From Streptomyces lilacinus (GTDB taxonomy: Bacteria; Actinomycetota; Actinomycetes; Streptomycetales; Streptomycetaceae): 9,034 nt of DNA. The position numbers were made by a program, and so were the translations under genes. The notes under the pieces are model-generated. The model saw nothing but the letters and a program-made list of their open reading frames with translations. It was not told the origin of the DNA and ran no database searches. The stretch is from assembly GCA_000715685.1 (NCBI GenBank), contig KL569397.1, forward strand, positions 23,817 through 32,850. Reading direction: 5' to 3'. Position 1 is the first letter of the stretch; each line of letters starts with the position of its first letter. Positions 5,356 through 9,034 of this stretch are shown one piece after another.

Positions 5356-5988
5356 ATGAGCGTGATGAGTCACATGCAGATCGCAACATTTGCGGAGTCA
5401 GATCTTCCATCAGAATGGCGCGTTCAGGCAACAGCGGTGCGCGAGGAGGCCTGGCCGGGCCTCGGCGGCGCACCGCACGACCCCGCGCTCAACCCGCTCA
5501 CGATGATGCTGATATCGCCGACGGGAGAGGTGACGGCGGCGCTGGACATCCTGTGGAAGGACCTCGACCACGGCAAGGACCTCGACCAGGGGGCGGACCT
5601 CGACCACGGCGCGGACCGGGCGCGTCCGCGGACCTATCGGGCGGCAGGCCTGAGCGCGGTCGCCACGGCGGAGGCGCACCGGGGCAAGGGGTACGGGCGG
5701 CGGCTCGTGGCCGCCGCCCGGGAGTTCATCGCGGAAAGCGGTGCGGACCTGGGCCTCTTCACCTGCGACCGCCCGTTGCGGGGCTTCTACGAGAGCGCGG
5801 GCTGGGCGGCACTCGAGGGCGCGGTCGTGGTCGGCGGGACGCCGGAGGAGCCCTTTCCGAGCGATCGGCCGGGGTTCGACAAGGTCGCCATGGCCGGCTT
5901 CTTCACGGAACGGGCGCGACGGGACGCGGACGCGTTCCGGCACAGCCGGATCGGGCTCTACCCGGGGGAGATCGACCGGTTGTGGTGA
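5356..5988 (+). CDS. GNAT-family N-acetyltransferase with a hexapeptide-repeat insert
   Basis: Cytoplasmic acetyl-CoA-dependent acetyltransferase, 210 residues. The cofactor-binding motif A is HRGKGYGRRL at 108-117, following strand GLSAVATAEAH (98-108); motif B-like GFYESAGW is at 143-150. Fold order and the tail, ending in GEIDRLW, recall AAC(2')-type aminoglycoside acetyltransferases and their relatives, which end in a GDVW-like motif, but similarity is judged by eye and the substrate is open. Residues 68-86 hold a near-perfect hexapeptide repeat (KDLDHG, KDLDQG, ADLDHG), probably a loop inserted before the core strand. ATG 5356 is preferred to GTG 5347: AAGAGG lies eight bases upstream of the ATG and overlaps the GTG. 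The gene diverges from the protease and converges on the AraC gene, with 27 bases between their stops. Confidence 0.88.
   Translation: MSVMSHMQIATFAESDLPSEWRVQATAVREEAWPGLGGAPHDPALNPLTMMLISPTGEVTAALDILWKDLDHGKDLDQGADLDHGADRARPRTYRAAGLSAVATAEAHRGKGYGRRLVAAAREFIAESGADLGLFTCDRPLRGFYESAGWAALEGAVVVGGTPEEPFPSDRPGFDKVAMAGFFTERARRDADAFRHSRIGLYPGEIDRLW
5557..5616 (+). repeat. In-frame 18-bp tandem repeat inside the acetyltransferase gene
   Basis: Three 18-bp units at 5557-5574, 5575-5592 and 5593-5610 start AAGGACCTCGACC or GCGGACCTCGACC and encode (K/A)DLD(H/Q)G; a fragment GCGGAC follows at 5611-5616. Units 1 and 2 differ only at their last few bases. The frame is preserved, which suggests slippage or unequal recombination in a tolerant surface loop. 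Confidence 0.85.
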
Positions 5989-6015
5989 GGGGTGCTTGCT
6001 CTTGGATGCCCGGCA

Positions 6016-6945
6016 TCACGCGGAGCGTGCGACTCCCCGCGTGCGGTACTGGCCCGGCGCCACTCCGTACTCCCGCTTGAAGGCCTTGGCGAAGGCGAAC
6101 TCCGAGGTGTAGCCGGTCCGCGCGGCGATGCTGCGCAGCGGCTCGTCGCCCTCGCGCAGCATCCTGCCCGCCGTCGTCATGCGCCACCAGGTGAGGTACG
6201 CGAGCGGCGGCCGGCCGACCAGTGCGGTGAAGCGGCGGGCGAACGCGGCGCGGGACAGCCCCGCCCGGGCGCCGAGTTCCTCGACCGTCCAGGGCCGCGC
6301 CGGGTCGCCGTGGACGGCGCGCAGCGCGGCCGCGACGGCCGGATCGCTCAACGCGCCGGCCCAGCCCGTCGGCCCCTCCGGGCGTTCGGACAGCCACCAG
6401 GTGCGCAGCAGGTACAGCAGCAGGGTGTCGAGGAGCGCGGGCACGACGGCGTCGGATCCCGGCTGCGGGTCGGCCAGTTCGGCGCCGAGCAGGTCGACCG
6501 CGGAGCGCAGCCGGTCGTGGGAGCCGACGCGACACGGGATGTGGATGAACGGCGGAAGATCGGTGAGGAGCGGATGGGCCCGCGCCGTGTCCAGCCGGTA
6601 GGCCCCGCACAGCAGGAGCGTGTCGTCGCCGTCGACGGGCCCGCGGTGACGGAGCTCCGGCCAGGAGCCGTCCGGCGCCAGCACGGCGTCCTCCAACGGC
6701 GTTTCGGGCCGGTCCGCGAGGCCGTGGTCGTACCCGTGGGCCAGGAAGACGACATCGCCGGGACCGAGCCGGACGGGGTCGGCGCCCTCGGGCGGCAGCA
6801 GCCAGGCCGATCCCTGGAGCACCACGTGGAACCCGGCACCGTCGGAGGCCGGAAAACGGACACCCCAGGGCGCGCGCTTGACCGTGCGCGACGAATGGGG
6901 GCGCCCGGTGCGCATGGCGGCGATCACATCGCTCAGTACGTCCAT
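6016..6945 (-). CDS. AraC-family regulator with N-terminal cupin (cupin_6) domain
   Basis: Transcription factor of 309 residues. The N-terminal cupin-like domain, about 1-185, includes the GPGDVVFLAHGYDHGL stretch (61-76) typical of AraC cupin_6 sensors. The C-terminal DNA-binding domain, about 205-302, has two helix-turn-helix units: WTVEELGARAGLSRAAFARRF (219-239) and PLRSIAARTGYTSEFAFAKAF (269-289), followed by the conserved GVAPGQYR (294-301). ATG 6945 gives the family-typical opening MDVLSDVIAAMRTGRPHSSRT; ATG 6978 is possible but lacks a ribosome site. No clear Shine-Dalgarno precedes 6945 either; TACGGT ends six bases before it, so a leaderless mRNA is plausible. The gene diverges from the oxidoreductase at 7054, the usual arrangement when an AraC protein controls an adjacent reductase and itself. 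The ligand is unknown. Confidence 0.93.
   Translation of the reverse strand: MDVLSDVIAAMRTGRPHSSRTVKRAPWGVRFPASDGAGFHVVLQGSAWLLPPEGADPVRLGPGDVVFLAHGYDHGLADRPETPLEDAVLAPDGSWPELRHRGPVDGDDTLLLCGAYRLDTARAHPLLTDLPPFIHIPCRVGSHDRLRSAVDLLGAELADPQPGSDAVVPALLDTLLLYLLRTWWLSERPEGPTGWAGALSDPAVAAALRAVHGDPARPWTVEELGARAGLSRAAFARRFTALVGRPPLAYLTWWRMTTAGRMLREGDEPLRSIAARTGYTSEFAFAKAFKREYGVAPGQYRTRGVARSA
6017..6043 (+). terminator. Possible hairpin after the acetyltransferase gene
   Basis: CACGCGG (6017-6023) and CCGCGTG (6037-6043) can form a seven-pair stem 28 bases beyond the acetyltransferase stop. It overlaps the 3' end of the convergent AraC gene, so it may equally be a by-product of coding sequence. It is the only terminator candidate between the two genes. 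Confidence 0.28.
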
Positions 6946-6948
6946 GAC

Positions 6949-6970
6949 CGCACCGTACAACGCACCGTAC
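6949..6970. repeat. 12-bp-period direct repeat CGCACCGTAC next to the AraC start
   Basis: CGCACCGTAC occurs at 6949-6958 and again at 6961-6970, just upstream of the AraC start. On the AraC coding strand each copy contains TACGGT, a plausible Streptomyces -10 element; the nearer one (6957-6952) ends six bases before the ATG. It may be an autoregulatory binding site overlapping the promoter. Confidence 0.5.
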
Positions 6971-6982
6971 CGCGCCATGGGA

Positions 6983-7028
6983 GAGACGATCAGACATGGA
7001 GTGAAGGGCTTGAGATATGGATCGTCTC
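6983..7028. promoter_or_regulatory. Inverted repeats in the AraC-oxidoreductase divergent region
   Basis: GAGACGATC (6983-6991) and GATCGTCTC (7020-7028) are perfect nine-base inverted arms 28 bases apart. A second dyad, GGATCG (7019-7024) with CGATCC (7030-7035), overlaps the right arm, and ATGGAG (6996-7001) is mirrored by CTCCAT (7036-7041). These lie between the two divergent starts and are candidate binding sites for the AraC protein. Confidence 0.45.
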
Positions 7029-7040
7029 CCGATCCCTCCA

Positions 7041-7046
7041 TACGGT
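7041..7046 (+). promoter_or_regulatory. Candidate -10 element (TACGGT) of the second oxidoreductase
   Basis: TACGGT ends seven bases before the ATG at 7054, with no ribosome site between. Transcription would start at or next to the start codon. No good -35 is seen, as expected if an activator such as the divergent AraC protein recruits polymerase. Confidence 0.33.
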
Positions 7047-7053
7047 CTTCCTC

Positions 7054-8052
7054 ATGACAACTTCGATGTTCACCAAGGCGGTTCTCTTCCACGAGCTCGG
7101 CGGGCCCGAGGTCCTGAGGGTCGAAGACGTCCCGCTGGCGGAACCCGGCCCCGGCGAGGTCCTCTTCCGCGTCGAGGCCATCGGCCTCAACCGGGCCGAG
7201 GCCCTGTTCCGCGCCGGCTCGTACTACTACCAGGCGACGCTGCCCGGCTCCCGGCTCGGCTACGAGGCGGCCGGAGTGGTCGAGGCGGTCGGCGAGGGCG
7301 TGACGGCCTACGCACCCGGCGACGCGGTGATGGCCGCGGCCAACTTCGACTTCGGCGTCCACGGGGTGTACGGCGAACGCGTCGTCCTGCCCGAGGAGTC
7401 CGTGGTGCCCAGGCCCGACGGCGTCGACGCGGTGACGTCGGCCGCGGTGTGGCTGACGTACTCCACGGCGTACGGCGGCATGGTGGAGACGGGCGGACTG
7501 GCTCCCGGCGACCACGTGGTGATCACGAGCGCGTCCAGCGGCGTCGGCACGGCCGCGATCCAGACCGCCCTGCGGATGGGCGCGATCCCGATCGCCACCA
7601 CGCGCGGCGAGGCCAAGCGGCAGCGACTGCTGGAGCTCGGGGCGCCCCACGTGATCACCACGGACTCCGAGGACCTGGCGAAGGAGGTCAAGCGGATCAC
7701 CGACGGCCGGGGCGCCCGGCTGGCCTTCGACGCGGTCGGCGGCCCCGGATTCGCGACCCTCGGCGACGCGCTCATGCCCGGCGGCACGGCGGTGATCTAC
7801 GGCTGGCTCGACCGGCGCCCCATCCAGCTGTCCATGAACTGGCCGCTCACCGTCCACGCGTACGCCAACGGAGCCCTTGCCGCGGAGGAGAGCTTCCGGC
7901 GCCGTGCCGCCGCCTTCATCGGCTCGGGCCTGACGAGCGGCGCGCTGGCGCCCGTCATTGCCGAGACCTTCGACGGACTGGAGCGGATCACCGACGCCCA
8001 CCGCCTGATGGAGTCCGACACCCACATGGGCAAGATCGTCGTGCGGGTCTGA
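7054..8052 (+). CDS. Zinc-independent MDR-family oxidoreductase (quinone reductase-like)
   Basis: Soluble NAD(P)H-dependent reductase of 332 residues. The GroES-like domain (about 5-125) carries GLNRAEALFRAGSYY at 44-58 and LGYEAAGVVEAVG at 68-80; the Rossmann domain has the nucleotide loop ITSASSGVGTAAIQ at 157-170 and AFDAVGGPGF near 224-233. Zinc-binding cysteines are absent. Arginine R184, shortly after the second Rossmann strand (ATTRGEAKRQ), fits NADPH use but does not prove it. Start ATG 7054 is used; ATG 7066 (residue 5) is an alternative, and neither has a Shine-Dalgarno. The divergent AraC gene probably regulates it. Its stop lies only seven bases from the stop of the convergent GPP34 gene, leaving no room for separate terminators. 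Closely related enzymes reduce quinones, crotonyl-type enones or aldehydes; the substrate here is unknown. Confidence 0.92.
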   Translation: MTTSMFTKAVLFHELGGPEVLRVEDVPLAEPGPGEVLFRVEAIGLNRAEALFRAGSYYYQATLPGSRLGYEAAGVVEAVGEGVTAYAPGDAVMAAANFDFGVHGVYGERVVLPEESVVPRPDGVDAVTSAAVWLTYSTAYGGMVETGGLAPGDHVVITSASSGVGTAAIQTALRMGAIPIATTRGEAKRQRLLELGAPHVITTDSEDLAKEVKRITDGRGARLAFDAVGGPGFATLGDALMPGGTAVIYGWLDRRPIQLSMNWPLTVHAYANGALAAEESFRRRAAAFIGSGLTSGALAPVIAETFDGLERITDAHRLMESDTHMGKIVVRV

Positions 8053-8059
8053 ACCTTCG

Positions 8060-8665
8060 TCAGTCCCCTCGCCAGACGTTGTCGAAGGCCGCCTGCTCGA
8101 TGGCTCGCCGCTGCCGGAAGGTCTCGAGTTCGATCAACGCACCGTTGACTGCGGCGAGTACGGTTTCGATCGCGTCGTCGCCTTCGGATTCGGTCCCGTC
8201 GTCGCGGATGCGGAGCGCCGTCGCGAGGGCGGCGAGGACGGGCTCGTTCGCCGCCAAGCGGTCCCTCGCCCGGCGGCGGTCCAGTGAATCGGCCAGCTCC
8301 GTCTCGTCCGTCCGGAGAGGCATCCAGTGGCGATGCCCTCGCGTGATGAGACCTTCCGCCTCAAGGGCGGCCCGGTAGGCCGTGGCCAGGTCGCGGCCTC
8401 TGCGCCACAGCCAGTCGTCGACCGACTCGTAGGGCGCCTCCCGGGCGAGCGACTCAGCGGCCTGGTCCAGCAGGCGATCACCCATGGGCGTGGCCGTTGG
8501 CGGGCCGGGCACGATCCGATCGCCGTCCAGCGTGACGGCCCCGGCCGCCAGGAGGTCGATCAACTCAGCTCCCGCCAGTGCGAGCGACAGGTCGCCTCGC
8601 TCCACGGGGCGGCGGCCGGGGGCCAGGTCCATGGCGCTGATCATCAAGTCCCGGGGCGTGGTCAC
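8060..8665 (-). CDS. GPP34 (GOLPH3/Vps74-like) family protein
   Basis: Predicted soluble, helix-rich protein of 201 residues. In eukaryotes the family binds phosphatidylinositol 4-phosphate at the Golgi; the actinobacterial members are widespread but their role is not established. Recognition rests on the overall pattern: the N-terminal DLSLALAGAELIDLLAAGAVTLDGDRIV (25-52), a DRLLDQA helix (63-69), the WLWRRGRDLATAYRAALEAEGLI region (85-107) and a helical C-terminus with AAVNGALIELETFRQRRAI (171-189). GTG 8665 is chosen, with GGGA six bases upstream; ATG at 8644 would trim seven residues. No signal peptide or membrane segment. It follows the 63-aa MT0933-like gene by 22 bases on the same strand, so the two are probably co-transcribed. 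Convergent with the second oxidoreductase, seven bases apart. Confidence 0.85.
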   Translation of the reverse strand: MTTPRDLMISAMDLAPGRRPVERGDLSLALAGAELIDLLAAGAVTLDGDRIVPGPPTATPMGDRLLDQAAESLAREAPYESVDDWLWRRGRDLATAYRAALEAEGLITRGHRHWMPLRTDETELADSLDRRRARDRLAANEPVLAALATALRIRDDGTESEGDDAIETVLAAVNGALIELETFRQRRAIEQAAFDNVWRGD

Positions 8666-8687
8666 ACGAAGTCCCGCTGCCGAGAGG

Positions 8688-8879
8688 TCAGCCCTGGTCC
8701 TTCGGGGGCTCCTGGGTGGTGCCGAGCTGCTCGTTGAGCTTGCGCTGGGCGGCGTCGACCTGGCTCTGGTACTTGTTCTGCGTCCGGGCGTCGAACGCGT
8801 CGCCGGCCTTCTCGACGCCCTGGCGGGCCTGGTCGGGGTGGCCCTTGAGGAGGCCCTTGAGCTTGTCGAGCATGGACAT
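8688..8879 (-). CDS. MT0933-like small 'antitoxin' family protein, 63 aa
   Basis: Small, highly charged, probably helical protein. The pattern MLDKLKGLLKGHPDQARQGV followed by GDAFDARTQNKYQSQVDAAQ is typical of the MT0933/Rv0909 family, annotated as antitoxin from the mycobacterial pair but frequent in Streptomyces without any toxin. ATG 8879 is chosen because GGAGGA lies about five bases upstream and the protein then begins at the family N-terminus; a longer reading back to 8981 adds only a low-complexity proline/arginine stretch. No toxin gene of the Rv0910 (polyketide cyclase-like) type is seen next to it within the window. The downstream partner is the GPP34 gene, 22 bases away. An antitoxin role is therefore doubtful; a general stress or chaperone-like role is as likely. 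Confidence 0.85.
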   Translation of the reverse strand: MSMLDKLKGLLKGHPDQARQGVEKAGDAFDARTQNKYQSQVDAAQRKLNEQLGTTQEPPKDQG

Positions 8880-9034
8880 GGTCGTCCTCCTTGGGGGAGC
8901 GCCTGACCTCCCCAGGATCGCCGCGTTCGGCCCGGCCCGCATCCCAGGCGGGGGGCGCGCGGGGGCGGGGCGGGGTGGCATGGGGGTGAGGCGGTGGGTG
9001 CGGCTTACGGCTGTTTGCGGCTCCGCTTCGCTGC
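8880..9034. other. G-rich intergenic end of the window with a G-quadruplex motif
   Basis: No convincing gene. The plus strand at 8950-8986 has G-runs of 6, 5, 4, 4 and 5 separated by loops of 5, 1, 1 and 6, a strong quadruplex pattern about 70-110 bases upstream of the MT0933-like start, on the template strand for that gene. The last 55 bases contain a possible plus-strand start (ATG 8980) and a possible minus-strand gene tail ending in TAA (9007-9005); both are too short to judge. Confidence 0.45.

Noticed and set aside
6016..8025. A 669-codon minus-strand frame, as if the AraC protein had a 360-residue N-terminal fusion
   Set aside because: The upstream part is antisense to the second oxidoreductase and crosses the divergent promoter; AraC homology begins at 6945.
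8060..8665. GPP34 protein as the toxin partner of the MT0933-like protein
   Set aside because: No known toxin belongs to this family and no nuclease or other toxic motif is visible; co-transcription is the only link.
8688..8981. 97-residue version of the MT0933-like protein
   Set aside because: The extra N-terminus is proline/arginine-rich and the GGAGGA site points to ATG 8879.
8980..9034. Start of a plus-strand gene (ATG 8980) or tail of a minus-strand gene ending AAKRSRKQP with TAA at 9007-9005
   Set aside because: Each has fewer than 20 codons before the window ends, the two exclude each other, and neither has decisive support.
1..9034. tRNA, rRNA, CRISPR, insertion sequence, prophage or riboswitch
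   Set aside because: No cloverleaf, spaced identical repeats, transposase motif, att-like repeat pair or known aptamer pattern was found by eye; a covariance-model scan was not possible here.

Overview
The window looks like a piece of a Streptomyces (or close actinomycete) chromosome. It is very GC-rich, almost every third codon position in the real genes is G or C, and GTG and TTG start codons occur. The gene content is typical of Streptomyces accessory chromosome: a secreted M4 metalloprotease, an AraC regulator with an N-terminal cupin, a GPP34 protein and an MT0933-type small protein. Bases 1-18 are not genomic. They match the Nextera transposase mosaic end, so the sequence begins at a library adapter and the first gene is cut there.

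Layout, left to right. (a) 19-824, minus: 5' part of a DHA2-type drug:H+ antiporter. (b) 949-1962, minus: zinc-independent quinone oxidoreductase, read from a MerR-type promoter (19-bp -35/-10 spacer over a SoxR-box-like dyad, 2023-2053). Between (b) and (a) lies a perfect 34-bp palindrome made of four GGACGTCC units. (c) 2143-2850, plus: a pentapeptide-repeat protein with an unbroken five-residue register. (d) 2886-3380, minus: an unrecognised 164-aa protein. (e) 3478-5097, minus: a secreted thermolysin-family protease starting at TTG and followed by hairpin terminators. (f) 5356-5988, plus: a GNAT acetyltransferase with an in-frame 18-bp repeat insert. (g) 6016-6945, minus, and (h) 7054-8052, plus: a divergent AraC regulator / quinone-oxidoreductase-like pair. 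(i) 8060-8665, minus: GPP34 protein. (j) 8688-8879, minus: 63-aa MT0933-like 'antitoxin', probably in one transcript with (i). The remaining 155 bases are intergenic and G-rich. No gene-free stretch exceeds 300 bases; the longest is 5098-5355.

How the genes may work together (inference): two separately controlled NAD(P)H-dependent MDR reductases, an efflux pump and a pentapeptide-repeat protein suggest defence against redox-cycling or DNA-damaging small molecules. The MerR/SoxR-like promoter on the first reductase is the best support. The protease, GPP34 and MT0933-like genes are probably unrelated neighbours. I do not see a clear new multi-gene defence or biosynthetic system. The most interesting signals are regulatory: the 4x palindrome, the 19-bp-spacer promoter, three starts that look leaderless, and several short repeats in promoter regions. 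No tRNA, rRNA, CRISPR array, transposase or phage gene is visible.
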